Source: Sphagnum compactum (lineage: Eukaryota; Bryophyta; Sphagnopsida; Sphagnales). Taken from it: a stretch of DNA of 64,000 bases. Of the stretch, positions 41,345 to 53,949 are shown piece by piece; within the stretch, counting starts at the first letter, position 1; the number at the start of each line of letters is the position of its first letter. The stretch is from positions 16,736,875 through 16,800,874 of the forward strand of contig OZ234495.1 in NCBI GenBank assembly GCA_965153455.1, read 5' to 3'. The notes under the pieces are model-generated. The model did not search any database, was not told the origin of the DNA, and was given only the letters and a program-made list of their open reading frames with translations. Both the position numbers and the translations under genes were made by a program.

Positions 41345-41405
41345 TAGGATTTGAACCCTTGGCATTCACAATGATAAACCAAATCCTTACCCAATAGACC
41401 ACATA
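41345..41405 (-). mobile_element. Possible tRNA-derived SINE head (A and B boxes)
   Basis: On the minus strand, TGGTCTATTGGGTAAGG (41401-41385) resembles a pol III A box and GGGTTCAAATCC (41358-41347) a B box, at tRNA-like spacing. No complete tRNA cloverleaf or anticodon arm can be drawn with confidence, so a SINE or decayed tRNA pseudogene is more likely than a working tRNA. The body and tail would run toward 41,220. Confidence 0.35.
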
Positions 41406-42511
41406 TTCAAGAGGTGATAGTGAATTCAAATGAAAGTTAATGAACCAATTTGTTTGCTTAATATTGAGGATTATCATTCTTTCTAAGGTCCTTTTGTCCA
41501 AAAAAATCATTTTTTAATGAATAATTTTGTAATTTTATATTAAAAATATGTATTGCCCCAATATATCACATGCTTTGTGTTAATAATTTTTAAAAATATG
41601 AATTTCTAAAAGTGTACAATTTTTTTCCAAATTTTATGTTTTGTTTTAAAACATGATTACAATTACAAATCATACCAAAACATGTTGATAATTTTGATGT
41701 TTATTTTTTTGGTATTATAACCTACAACTTTTTTTAAAACACAATATACATTGCACCACCTTTGTTGCAAATGATTCATGAATTGCAAATAAACCCTAAG
41801 TTTCAAAAAACACAAAGTTAAATAATTTGAAAATTGTGTGTTTGTTTTATGTGTCTACTAGTCCTTTATTACTACAAAAGAATTGAGCATCAAAAAGTTT
41901 GTATTATAAAAATTAAAAGGCCTTTTATGAAAGTAATATTGTTGAATAAAATTATTAAATTTCATTGCTCAAACCAAAATTAGAACACTTAGTGATTCAA
42001 TTTAGATTTCGCAACATCCATATTAGTGATCAAGCACAACTTGACATGATTAACATTAGATTAAAATGAAACCACATAGGCATATTTAATAAGAAATATT
42101 TAAAAGTTGATATTTTGGCATAGATTTTGGTTCATTTGAATTCATTTCAAAATTTTGTGTTTTTTATTTCACATCAAGTGTTGTGAGAGTGTTGTACACT
42201 AGACTTGTCTAAATAAGAAGAAAAATTAGATAATGTGTGTACGTGGTTGGAAGTTATTTAGGTAGATAGGTTGTAGGATGGTAGGTAAGAGGCATAGGTA
42301 GGTAGGTGAGTGTGTAGGTTGGTAAGAAAAGATGTAGGTAATGGGATGGTATGTGAGAGGTAGGATGGTAAATTGTAGCTAGGTAGGCCTAGGGTACCTA
42401 TTTAGCTTAATAAGTAGGTAACATGGCCTATTAACTAGCATATGTGTTAAAGGTGAATAATAGGATTACTATAATTATTGTAATTTGGTAAGTAATTAGG
42501 ACATTACTTAA

Positions 42512-43330
42512 TGTCGCAACCCCACTTTGGCCAAGTGTGGGGGTGAAGCCCAACACTTGCAAAGTTGGGGATTTGGAGTCCTCCGGGACTCTCGAATGTT
42601 TAGAGCTCGACAGCAAGGCCCAAAACACCTCGCATTGAGGTGTTCTTGGTGTCATTGAAAAGGTCTTGAAATGTAGAGATCGAAAATGGCCTCGCATTGG
42701 CCATTCGGACATCTGCAGCCCAAGTTATGGGCAAAAGAAGGGCCGGGAGTCAAACTGGCAGTTTGACTCCCGACCACTAAAAGTCGGGAATCGACCCTTT
42801 CCTGACGTGGCCTCAGAGAGTGCGACATGGCGTTGGAAAGATCTTGACGAGGGCTACAACTTTGATTTAGACCTTGTTGCAATCGGACTCCGGAATCGGG
42901 AGTTATGGCCGCTCAAAGTTCCGGGAGTCCCGCCGGGACAGTTTCGGGACTCCATTTCGGGAGTCCCAACAAAATGTGCCATTTGGATGTAGGCTCCGTG
43001 GCGAGCTGCAGAGAATACTATATGGGGGAAGGTGGTGGCTTCCCCTGAGTCCGGGCCGTGGTGAGTCTTGTGTGTCAAAGTGCCCGTGGCTTGTCCCAAC
43101 ACCCAAGGGTGTCCCGAATGCTAAACTAACCTCTTGTGGTTGGTTTTTGGATGCAGATTCACACAAGCTAAGCTAGTCCCTCTTCCTAGTCTAATCCCTG
43201 GGCTCCCAACTCGACCCTCTACCCCTTTTTAGAGTTGGAAGCCGGGAGCGTGCCCCAAGTCCCAACTTTCCGCAACTTGACAAAGTGAAACCCTCAAGTG
43301 GGTTTCACCCCGGGACTTAGGACCGCGTCA
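42512..43330. mobile_element. Solo LTR (819 bp) with 5-bp target duplication CTTAA
   Basis: An abruptly GC-rich block sits in AT-rich DNA. It begins TGTCGCAACCCC and ends ACCGCGTCA, giving TG..CA ends with an imperfect 6-bp terminal inverted repeat (TGTCGC/GCGTCA). It is flanked directly by CTTAA on both sides (42507-42511 and 43331-43335). This is the footprint of an LTR retrotransposon reduced to one LTR by recombination. Overlapping open frames inside it are not genes. It contains a 29-bp palindrome at 42744-42772 and several GGGAGTCC/CGGGACT-type motifs. Confidence 0.78.
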
Positions 43331-43335
43331 CTTAA

Positions 43336-46300
43336 AGTAGATTGACTTGCCTACCTACTCTTTTTGTTGGGAGGGGGGGGGGGGGCTGCTATTGTAGAAC
43401 TTCATAAGTATGTGTTGGAAAGGTAAAATAAGAGTAAAAATAAGATGTGACCATGAAGTAACCACCATTTAATTCAATAGTGGATGGCTACTTAAAGAAG
43501 AAAATCGTGTGTATGTGTGGAGTTTTTAAATGTGTATTGTATGTGAATTACTGAAGTAGTGGGGTAGTAGAATGATGAATGAATTATGATTCCAGTACAG
43601 TAACTACTTGTAACTATTTCTTATGTAATGAGTTTGATTTATTGAGGATGGCATAATTGTGCCCACTATTGTGTTTGTTTTCTTTCTTGATTTTCCTTAA
43701 TTTCCCATTATTGCATTAACATATCACCTAAATTGCATCCTTCTTGTTATGTCCTTGTGATTTTCCTATTGCATTAATATAACTTGTTGCAAATAGCAAT
43801 ATTTATTTCAAGTTGATGATTTCAATAATAAGATTATTAAGTCCAACTACTATTGCATGTACAATGTTACGTCAAGCAACCATGTACCATCAGTTAGAAA
43901 ACCATTTCTTGATTCCATTTCTTAGCACTAGAGCTATTGCCCTTTTAATTAAATTAATAGTTGTGTTACAACTCTATTCGGTCCTTGGAAAAAGAAGAAA
44001 TTCAATATGATGTCCTATTTTATTAAAAAAACCATTGGCCACATCTTGATTAGGAATGTCATCTTTTAATGTTCAAGTTAACAAATGTTAATTTGATTGA
44101 AACCCATTGCCATTTTAACTAAAGTGGTCATTTAACTAAATGTTTGATTTTACAATATAGGTCATTCTAGTCAAGTTGACTAGTAAAAAAACACATGCCA
44201 CTTGAGCTTTAGGGTTTTAGTGAAAAAGTACATGTCCACTAGTTAAGAAAGACCATTAATCAACCTAGGTCCATCTTAAAAATTTGTTGTTGCAACATCA
44301 CAATCTTCAACTTGCCATAACATAAAATAATAGATTTTTTGAAGTCAAGACATTTTTGAAACATAATGACTTTGCTTGCAAAGCTCATTTTAATAGGAAT
44401 ATTTAATTCCCAAGGTTGTAACATGTTATCAACACATGTTTTCTCCAATCTTATTTCCTCGTAATTTTTTGTCCACATAATTTGTCTTCTATAAATTGGT
44501 TTGAACATCTTTCACACTTATTTGCCTCAAATCCATATATTTATTTGTTTTTGTTTGATATTCTTTAAACAACACATGATTTGGGGGAAGTCATTTTTTG
44601 TATATTTTTTGAAACATGTGAGATAAAGGGGTATTTAAAAATATGTATGAAATATCATGATATTAAAATAACACTTCCAAATTAATATTAGTTAGTAAAT
44701 GTTATAAACTTCCAAGTTTCATTGAGATAGTTGATTACTAAAGAAAATGTGTCCAAGTCACCTCTATACATTTAATGACCATAACATGAAACATTTTTCC
44801 ACAAATTTCGAACGAGATGGAAAGAAAACATGAAAGCATTAATGTAAAATTAACCTTTGTAGTTAAATGTTTTCACAAATGGAAAGAACCATGTAACCCT
44901 TGTAGATACATACAAGACCAAATCTTCAAAAACCTTTTATTTCAACTCATCGCACTATTTGTAAGGACTTGTGGCTTCAAGTTTTTTTGTTGCATTGTTG
45001 ATAACCCAAACCATTTTTACCTTCACCTAAAAGTTGTGACCTATTTCAACCACTTTTTATAGTAAATTGCAATTTCTTGGTAGCAATCAACTTGGGGTGC
45101 GCACACTCAACATGTGTCTTCATAGGAGTAGCCTTGTTACACTTGTGGTATTCACTAAGCCTATTTTTAAAATATTAGTGGGTAGGTACATTACCAACTG
45201 CTTGTTCAGACTTACAAATAATGCATTGCAACATTCACAAGTTTACAAGGTCAACAAGGAGGTCATCATTAACAACAAAAAAACCCCCAATAGATGAATC
45301 CATGATTGTGAAGCTTCCACAATGCAACTTGAACTTTTATAGTTGCAAGTTGCATAACTTGTATTGTTGCCATATTATTAAGTTTGAAATATAGATTTCC
45401 AATATCTAATAAACTACGAACAATATTCATGGTCATCAGATTAAGGAAGTTGTTATCAACTCAACCTTTAATTTCAACAACATGGATCTTTCTTTCACCA
45501 TCACCAATTCACCATTCACAACCATTGATGATTTACAAGTAACAACATAAACCCCTTGGTGCATTGTGTGCAAAACATCAAGTAACAATAGGAAGAACTT
45601 GATTTAAAGCTCAAAGCTTAGATTCAACAAGAGAGCAACACAAGAACACTTTGATATTCAACACATATAAAGTACACATCTTGGACTTTGAATTCACTGG
45701 GAGCACATAACATAACAAAGACATTTGCAAACGCACAAGAGATTACAACATAAACATAGACACTGCGAACATGTGTGATTTGATTTGGAACTCAAAAAGG
45801 AGAAAGGAGAAAAATGCAAAAGAGAAAGTAGGCTACCATCACATCGGGCCCATTTAACTACAATTCATGACAAGTGACAATATTCACAAAAAATGACTCT
45901 TGTGCTCATTGTACCTTTTTGCCTTCACACATAAAGGAGGTGTATATCCAGGGCACCCCAAACCTTGAAAGACTCATGTTGCATATGCTTCAACCCTGAA
46001 AAGCTTGAAACCCTAAAATCTAGATATGCATAGAGTAGAATATATGTTTTGGGTACATTTAATCTTCATGAACGGATATGGATAATGAAAAGGGTCATTT
46101 TAGGCGGATATGAATAATACACATCATGTTACTGGTTGATATGCATCTGTCAGATACATACATCCCTAGGTTTTACATGTTGCACAGTTTCAGGATCTGG
46201 TTCTATCCATATCTGCCAACTATACATCATGTAAATCTGGTTTAAAATTGGATATCCAACCAACTCTGCTTAGCACATATCTAGCCATGGTAGTTAGCTA

Positions 46301-47484
46301 CATGACAGAAACACAATGAAAAAGTGTTTCCTACCCACATACCATCCATCCATCCATCCATCCATCCTGCATCAAGAGATAGTGGTGAGTCATAAGAAGA
46401 AGTCTGTTATAGAGATTCATGTGACCTGATTATATTACAGTTAGTCAGATTTCTAACTAACTACTAATTTAAAAGAGCCCCAATGCAGTACAATGAATAC
46501 CTACAGTGCATCTGCTGGGCTGGGCTGACCTAACCTAACCTGGGCTGACCTAATCTAACCTATGTGGTTAGGTAGGTGCCTAGTATTATTATTGTGGGTG
46601 AACTTCCCAACCCACCCAGGAGGACAGTGGGCAACCCACCAGACCCACAAGTGTCAGTCACATAATAAACCCTAAAACTCTTCAAAGAGAAGAAATTTAG
46701 CCCTTGGGCTCTCCTGCCTGCCTGCCTGCCTCCTCCTTCTTAACTGGAGTCTGGCATTTGGGTTTCTTGTGTGGGTTAGTGAAAAGTTATGAAGAGAAGA
46801 AAATGGCCTCTCTCTCTCTCACTCTCACTAGGTATTTGATCCCCCAAGAGTAAATATTTTCTGTTAGAAAATATAAGTGGGTAGGTGGGCTTTTATGGCA
46901 ACACACATAACCCTAATGTCTTATATTGAGTTTTGGTGTTTGTTATAACTAACTACTTCAATGGAGGTATGATGGGCATTGGGTTCTAGATTGATGGTTT
47001 TTACTATTCATTAAAACTTGAGAGAAGTAAAGGAATAACATTTTTGATTCTCAATAGCCACATTTCAAAACATACATACATACATGCCAATTTAATAAAA
47101 CCTACACCTAGAGTAGGCATCAATTGCTAGGACTAGGTAGCTTAGTGTATACCATGCTCTAAACAAGTGTTGTGATTTGTGTGATTTATAAGGGTTCATA
47201 AAGGCAGAGTTTCATATGATGTTTTATAAAGTTCCTAATGAACCCTCCTCAAGTCCTCATGAAATGAGTTAATTTGTGATCTTACATTTTGCATTGATTG
47301 TGGTGGGTTCTTTCTCTAGGCATGCATCCTTTGTGGGTTTCTTTTGAGGATTAAGAAGTCACTTAAAAACTCTTCGAGTCCTAATAAAATCAGCTTTTGT
47401 AATCCCACATTTGCTTTGATTATGAGTTTTTCTTCAAGGCACTAACATGATACATTCAATATCACATAGATTTGTGAAACCCAA
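43336..47484. other. AT-rich intergenic DNA, no supported gene
   Basis: No gene recognised. Features are a G-run at about 43374-43386, a (CATC)n tract near 46345-46370, short (GGGCTGACCTAA)-like repeats near 46520-46560 and a (CCTG)n tract near 46714-46730. Confidence 0.4.
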
Positions 47485-47850
47485 ATGATCCAAAAATCAA
47501 TAGTCGACCACGATGAAGGAAGAACGATCTCTTCTTGTGAAACCCAAATGATCCAAAAACGGATAATCAACCACGATGAAGGAAGAAGGTTCTCTTCTTG
47601 TGAAACCCAAATGGTCCAAAAATGGATAATCAATCACGATGAAGGAAGAACGTCGTTCTCTTCTTGTGAAACCCAAATGATCCAAAAACCAATATTCGAC
47701 CACAATGAAGGAAGAATGTTCTCTTCTCGTGAAACCCAAATGATCCAAAAACCAATATTCGACCACAATGAAGCAAGAACGTTCTCTTCTCGTGAAACCC
47801 AAATGATCCAAAAACGGATAATCGACCATGGTGAAGGAAGAAGGTTCTCT
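47485..47850. repeat. 63-bp minisatellite, six units, open in frame on both strands
   Basis: Units start at 47485, 47548, 47611, 47677, 47740 and 47803. Five are 63 bp; the third has a 3-bp insertion (66 bp). The plus-strand frame encodes units like MIQKSIVDHDEGRTISSCETQ and stays open to 48096. The minus strand is open as units such as FTRRERSSFIVVEYWFLDHLG, and a second minus frame is open for much of the array. I recognise no protein family. The array may be non-coding, with open frames that follow from a stop-free unit whose length is a multiple of three. Confidence 0.8.
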
Positions 47851-48607
47851 TTTCATTCATCCCAAGAGCATGGAAGATATGGGGCTAAATGTCTTTTAAG
47901 GTACTTGAAGAGGGTGTGTGGCATTAAAAGCATTGGCAGGTCAATCACCCAACTCCCTTGTGCTGGATCTCTGCACAATCCCTGGCAACTGCAGTGGTTA
48001 GTGGCTACACTGTTTTGCTTGCCCTCATCTATTACAGCCCTACTCATTGTATCTCTGTGCAGATCAGGGTTTTTATTATTATTAGAAAATAAATAAATTA
48101 GTTTTTATTTAAAATAATAATAAAAAAATTTGATATCCACAATTTGGCGAATTTTTCCCAAACTTTGGTAAATTTATTCAAATTTACATTAGAAACACAA
48201 TATTTTCCAAACTTTTCCCAATCTTTTTGTCCAAAAAAAAAAAAAAAAAAAACTGGTCCATATGATATGATATATCAACTCTGTATCATATAGGCCTCGG
48301 ATGTCTAAGAGGATTCATCCTTGCAGTCATGGATGAACCCAGCTGAGTTCATTCTTGTTGGGTTTCACCATGGTAATCTATCCTTTAAAGGATAGGTCTT
48401 GGAGGTAGATAGGATAATAGGTGGTTACTAGCCTCTAGGCAAATAGTAGATGCATGTAGATGGATGATGGGTAGGCACGAAACATTCTTTCATTGTATTC
48501 TTGTCCCAAAGCTAACCACAGTGGTTAGCTATGAACTAACCATGCGTTACATATCTAGCTAACTAGTAGTCACCAAAGTGTCTTAACTACTTACTTTTAC
48601 ACGAATA

Positions 48608-48713
48608 ATAACCACTTACATTACCTACTTACGTGCAATATTTGCCCACTTACGTGGGTAATAACCACTTACATTACCTACTTACGTGCAATATTTGCCC
48701 ACTTACGTGGGTA
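48608..48713. repeat. Perfect 53-bp tandem duplication
   Basis: 48608-48660 and 48661-48713 appear identical, beginning ATAACCACTTACATTACC and including two ACTTACGTG-type motifs. No divergence was seen, so the duplication is recent. The rest of 47851-50469 holds no gene I can identify; an open frame at 49646-49915 (minus) has a coding-like composition but no known family. Confidence 0.85.
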
Positions 48714-50469
48714 GTTACCGTTACCTACGTAGTGTTGAGATGGAATTAGGAGGGTTAACATTCTATCATCATCATCAGCACCACCACCACCGAGGATTTG
48801 TATAAGACTATATATATGGGAAAATTGGATCCATATATCATGTATCTCTAGGGAACGGGAACAAATTTCAACAAGAATTTTTTTTGTAATTCTGACTTCG
48901 AGGAAAGCATAAGTCCAAAGAATGAATGCACCAAAAGACTTTTTTTTCATGTCACCAAAAAAGTATAGGAAAGATGCCAAGAGCAAAGAACCATGCACTA
49001 GCCTCTCACAATGTGGGACCAATTGATCTAGGAAGGTGCATCACAAAGAGCCAAACTCTTAAGATGAAAAGGCAAGCACCATGATTTCTTTTCTTTGGTT
49101 TCCTCCTTTGCTCCAAAGAAAAGACTCCAATTGAAGCCAACAAAGGAGGCTTGGCTTTGCCGACATCTAAGAAGAAGAAGAAGAAGAACTTGCTCCAATC
49201 CTAGTAAAACATAATGATGGGTGCCCGCCCATAGTGAAGAGTAAGTACTTAAAATTGGCCCAATTGAAATATGGAAAGTGAACTTCTTGACTTTCTACAC
49301 ATCCTTGGGTCCTCTTCAATTCCATAACCTCTGTTCAAGGAATGTCAGAGAACTGGTTCTGAATGCACCATTCTCAAAACACAATAAAATATCTATTATT
49401 AAGGAAGGTTTGTTTGTTTGTTTTGTTTGTCACATAGAGATCCCCCAACCCAACACATCCCTATTGTGTGACTTGTAACTTGTGATGTCACTCTTGCTTA
49501 TGAATACTATATACTGAGTCCTCATGTATGTATATTGATTTTAATAAGTTTTAGTAGCACCACATCCTGAAACATTAAGCTTTGCCATAAACGTCTGCAA
49601 ACTTCTGCACCTCTCTATTAATTAAGAACTTTACCCCAAATGGAATCAAACAACTCTAAAAGCATCAAAACCCATCTTATTCCAAAGTTGTCTGATTCTA
49701 ATCCGAACAAAATTCTTATGTTCACAGGACAGTTGTGAGCCAAGTTTGAGGACATTGTGAGCTACCTTTCCTTCACCAAGAGAGTGAAATATATAGTCAG
49801 GAAAATATAAACAGTCTTCCTCGTCTTCTTGGGTTGTAGCTCTTAGTAATGTTGGAAAGGAAAGTCCTCGATGAGTGGTATTTCTTGGAGGTGATTTTGT
49901 GATTTTAAGACCCAAGGTGGGGGAGATTGTGAATTTGGAATAATTAATTTTGAATCATTTTGGTCATCGGAAATTGACTTAAGATTTTAGATAGTTTTTT
50001 CACCCTTTAGCTCTATCATCAATGTCCTCTTCACACTTGGGCTGGTGGCAAAGGCCACAATAGTACTAATTGACAAAGCAACCAGCAAACCCTTGATTCT
50101 TTCATGAAAGCCACCAATTCTTTGAGTTTTTGAAATAACAACTGGTGGTTCTTTGATTCTGCTCTGTCAGGGAATCACAAATGCAACCTCTTTTGGAGTT
50201 TGGAATCTTGAGAGCCTGATGCAAAGGTTCAGAATCTGACCACCTTATTGGTCACAGTTGTGAACTCCTCTCTCGCACAGAGATGTGCTTCCAGTTAGAA
50301 AGGGTGTGGATAGAAGAACACAGTTTGATCAATCCAATTAAAAAAGCCTCAGTGGTATATATAGAATTCGCCCAAACAAGCCCTACTGGGCCATGTGCAT
50401 CTGTCTTCCAACCCATCCTTTCCAAATCATATTATCCTTCTCCAATGTTCTCACTGAAAGTGACACAAA

Positions 50470-52260
50470 GTCTCATGGAATTTTTGTGCACCTGAATTGA
50501 TTGCACCATGGGAGGCAGATGAAATATCAGATACTGCAATGACAAGGTTGCCAGATTTCATCATCCCTTGTGCTTTCAACAACACAAAAATTTGATGGAG
50601 GTTGCTCTCCACGTCTTCCCCAAAATCCAGGAAAAATGAAATCAGCCCCCATTGCAAATTCATTCACTGCCTGACATTCTGGGATTTGGTGCAAGCAAAA
50701 ATTGGGCAATCTAGTTGATTTTGTGAGAGGAGGGATGCCATTTAGCCTGGCTTTATGTAAACAAAAATCGCATCAACTGCTACTTTGTCCACTGCACGGC
50801 CACATGGTTCTAACTCAGTCCAAAAGAAAAGATTTACAGTCAGGACAAGTAACATAACAGACCTAGAGCAATGTGCAACAAATAGAGAGAGACAATGCTT
50901 GCAGCATGGGTGAAGTTCATTAACCTTTTTGAGAATATAGGCCCACAGCTGACTCCCCAGACAACATCAATGCATCTGCTTACTCCCTGACAGGCTCTGG
51001 TATATCAGCCACTTGTAGTCACTCCCAGCACATACTCAAACCTTGCCATTCTGCTGGCAATGGTGATCTGAATTCTGTGGGATATTATCTCTAGCTGCAA
51101 TAAGACTTTCTCCATTGTGTCCTGTGACCTTGCTTTATCTCTCTCTCCGGCAATGAAGAATTCCTAATGGTATTGTTCATAACTTACTTGAGAGGACCCT
51201 TCTGCAGGGCAGAATGTAGAACCTCAGCATGAGTGGGTGTGTGTTGGGTACTGAATCATTGAATCAAGAAGCTGATGCCACAATGACAGGCCTGTTGAGA
51301 CTCTGGCAAATTTTGATGATGGCCTCTTGCATTGATCGCACTTGCTCAAGACGGATTTGGGCCCCAAGTTCTCCTCTTGCCACCATTGCCTCATCAGACA
51401 TGTGGATAATGTGTTCCCAGCAATTAAGTCATTCAAGGCTTCAATCTCGGCAATTGATCTACACACCAATAGGGATGTTCAGCTGATCCAATGTGACTCC
51501 AGTTTCCAAAGGACATGTCATTGGCTCAGGTTCAATTATGAACATGCTTGCTTGGGATCCCAGTGACAGAGCCTTATTCACAGAGAAAATGCCCTGATGT
51601 AGGTAGAACGAGCTGGCCAAAAAACCAAACCTAACAGAGCATATAATCAACGGTGTCCAAGTGCATCCAGCTCAAATCCTTGATGCATGTGAGAATGCAC
51701 ACATGCATGGCAATATGATAATGGAGAATGGAATACCTGTCAGGTGCCCGGGCCTTGAGATAGTTCTTCAGACATCTGATGAACTCAGGGTTCTTGATGA
51801 ATGAGATAGCTGTGAAGTCCACACCCTCAGATATTCCAAAATCAGCATCAACCCAAAATCCTATATGAATTTACCAGAATCCATTCAAAGCTTCTTAGTA
51901 CACACTGATGACAAGTAGCTGAAAACTGCACTGGCCAAATACTCTGGGGAAGATGGACAACAGAGAGTGTCACAATAAGAAAGAAAAGAACCTTTGAAGA
52001 AATAGTGGGGAGCAGAAAATTCTTTTCCCCTACAATGGAGCCGCCATGCCAGAAGGTTAGAGTGGCACATGTCAGAACCAGCCCAGAGTCAGTGCACCAA
52101 CACTTTTGACATCAATGCCTATTTCCTCTACCACCTCAAACCACATCATACCTCCATCCACCAGCAGCTCATTCACTACATTCAAATCTGTGCCCCACAC
52201 CTCCACCATTTGCACTGCACAGATGAGTGAATTCTTCAATTCTGTGAGAAAATAATAGAG
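50470..52260 (-). pseudogene. Plastid-type pyruvate kinase (isozyme A-like) pseudogene with introns
   Basis: Exon remnants on the minus strand follow the order of plastid pyruvate kinase. The pieces are NELLVDGGMMWFEVVEEIG then [21 protein letters not shown] (to 51992), [20 protein letters not shown] (51860-51737), [11 protein letters not shown] and [15 protein letters not shown] (about 51475-51205), ADALMLSGESAVG (about 50980-50940), then VDKVAVDAIFVY, MASLLSQ, DCPIFACT and [13 protein letters not shown] (about 50800-50600). GT/AG intron borders survive, so this is a decayed gene copy and not a retrocopy. Disabling changes include stops at 50980-50982 and in the C-terminal exon, plus several 1-2-bp indels. 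The catalytic Lys of the KIE motif reads Glu and ARGDLG reads ARGELG. N-terminal exons may lie up to about 53,110 but were not recognised. Confidence 0.9.
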
Positions 52261-53280
52261 GTCAACATTCCAACAAAGGGAGCAAGATAAAGAGACTTTC
52301 TCAGGTCAAGGACAAATCTTTTGCATTCTTACAAAGCAGGACAGAAACCCATTCTGTGCATGAAAGAACAAACTCATTCCTTTGTGCTGGTCATAACAGC
52401 CACATTCTGGTCCAATTGAGTACAATATGGCCATAAACCCTAAACCCTAAACCTAATTGGACATCCTTTAGACCATAAGCCCTAAACCCTCTTGGACATC
52501 CTTCAGACCATAAGGTCTGAAGTGAAGCAAGTTTTGACAGAGTGTTGAAGTACATAGACTCGGCTAAACCCTTGTAATTGACCCAAATAGTGAAGGCAGG
52601 AATCCTAAACCCTAAACCCCTTCAACTTGTACACTGTGAAAAATCACTCCTCCAGGCCAGTTTCCTTCATCAACAAACCACAATGTTTCTTAATATATTC
52701 TGCTTTCAGACCTATTGCAAAAGCAAGGATCCTCAGCACATGGCAGCATGTTGCACAGAGAAAGATCACAAGAAAAATAAGGAGCAAAAATGCACAACAG
52801 ATGGAAATAACACTCACCCACAAAGGGGGAGGCAACAGTTCCTTTATCTTTCAGGTTTACCAAGATGAAGTCAATCAATCCACCAGCAAAGACAAGAATG
52901 TAGGACCCCCATGGAACTGGAAGTGTCTGCTTGCTTGTTGCTTCAAGCTTATTGTTGCAAAGGGTCTCTGCCATTCACCAATTTTCGTTGATCCCACGTG
53001 CTCTCTCATCTTCCGGAAGCTTAAGAGTGGGCAGCAGGCGGAGAGCTGGAAGAGGAGCCTCTCACCACAGTTTAGTAATGTACCACTGGAAACAAAACCC
53101 AAGAGAGTGTGGGGGTTTAGGGTTTAGGTGATGAGAGTGGTAGGTACCTAGTAGGTACCTAGTTCTTCTGGTTTGGATGTTTCTCATCTTGAATAAGTGT
53201 TGGTGGTGAGTAGATGATTTTGGATGAGTTGACAAACATCGATGAGAAATGTACATGATCGTGGAATATAGATGGATGAT
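52261..53280. other. Flank of the pyruvate kinase pseudogene with telomere-like motifs
   Basis: Short CCCTAAA-type repeats occur near 52436-52455, 52484-52491, 52604-52621 and 53110-53127. A near-duplicate phrase around TTGGACATCCTT(T/C)AGACCATAAG occurs at about 52458 and 52492. Open frames at 52627-53127 (plus) and 52690-53102 (minus) are not recognised; they may include eroded N-terminal exons of the pyruvate kinase copy. Confidence 0.35.
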
Positions 53281-53434
53281 TTTTGGAAATTATATAGGTG
53301 GAGGATGATTTGTCGAATCTAGGTGGATGATTTCATGGTTTCTAGGTATCACCTAAGTTTTTGGAAATTATATAGGTGGATGATGATTCATCGAATATAG
53401 ATGGATGATTTCATGGTTTCTACGTATTACTAAG
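53281..53434. repeat. Two-copy 78-bp tandem duplication
   Basis: Units at 53281-53358 and 53359-53434 both run from TTTTGGAAATTATATAGGTGGA to TTTCATGGTTTCTA(G/C)GTAT. They differ at several positions. A partial copy (GAATATAGATGGATGA) precedes them at about 53261. Confidence 0.75.
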
Positions 53435-53936
53435 TTGTCGCTATTCGTCAATCTATTTCATTCATCTAGCTAGGATCTTTTTCTTTTCTTTTTTCCCCTT
53501 GTTTCCATCCTTTTCATACAAGCAACTTCCATCCATCAAATGTATTTTTGAGTGTATTCCGAGGATACCTTCAAAAGGTGAGATTCTTTCCACCACAAAA
53601 GAGGACCCTTCGTCTTTGGAAGTAGAACCTTAGAGTTGCAAAATGTTCATCAACACAACTTTTTGAAAAGAAAGTTAACATGCGTAAGTTAACATGCGTA
53701 GTAAAGCTTATTATGAAAGGCCTCATAAAAGAGTGCAACCAAAATACGGGTATCACCTTCAACTATCGCCTTTAATGATACCCTTATTTGCGTAATGCCT
53801 TCTCATTCAAGTCTTACCTACCACTTTCACCATTTACTCATTTCTACAAATTTTGAATGTTTTTTTCAATTTTATTTTTTTAATGTCAAGGAAAAAAAAA
53901 TTCCGAAACTTCAAGAAACTTGACCTACCCACTAGC

Positions 53937-53949
53937 ACGTAAATATTGT
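53937..53949. repeat. Candidate left target-site duplication of the LINE
   Basis: ACGTAAATATTGT directly precedes the first LINE-like sequence. ACGTAAAATTGT at 57436-57447 follows the last. They differ by one base or indel, which fits a 12-13-bp target duplication of a LINE insertion. The exact 3' end of the element is not known, so chance cannot be excluded. Confidence 0.5.

Noticed and set aside
41345-41405. Functional tRNA gene
   Set aside because: A- and B-box-like sequences exist, but paired acceptor and anticodon arms could not be drawn.
42431-43176. Cluster of overlapping 75-110-codon frames on both strands
   Set aside because: They follow from the GC-rich composition of the solo LTR, overlap each other and have no domain.
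47485-47850. CRISPR-like regular repeats
   Set aside because: Units are contiguous with no unique spacers, in a plant nuclear context; it is a minisatellite.
50470-52260. Functional pyruvate kinase gene
   Set aside because: In-frame stops, indels and loss of the catalytic Lys rule out an intact enzyme.
52436-52455. Interstitial telomere from chromosome fusion
   Set aside because: Only two to three CCCTAAA units; such short runs are common in plant genomes.
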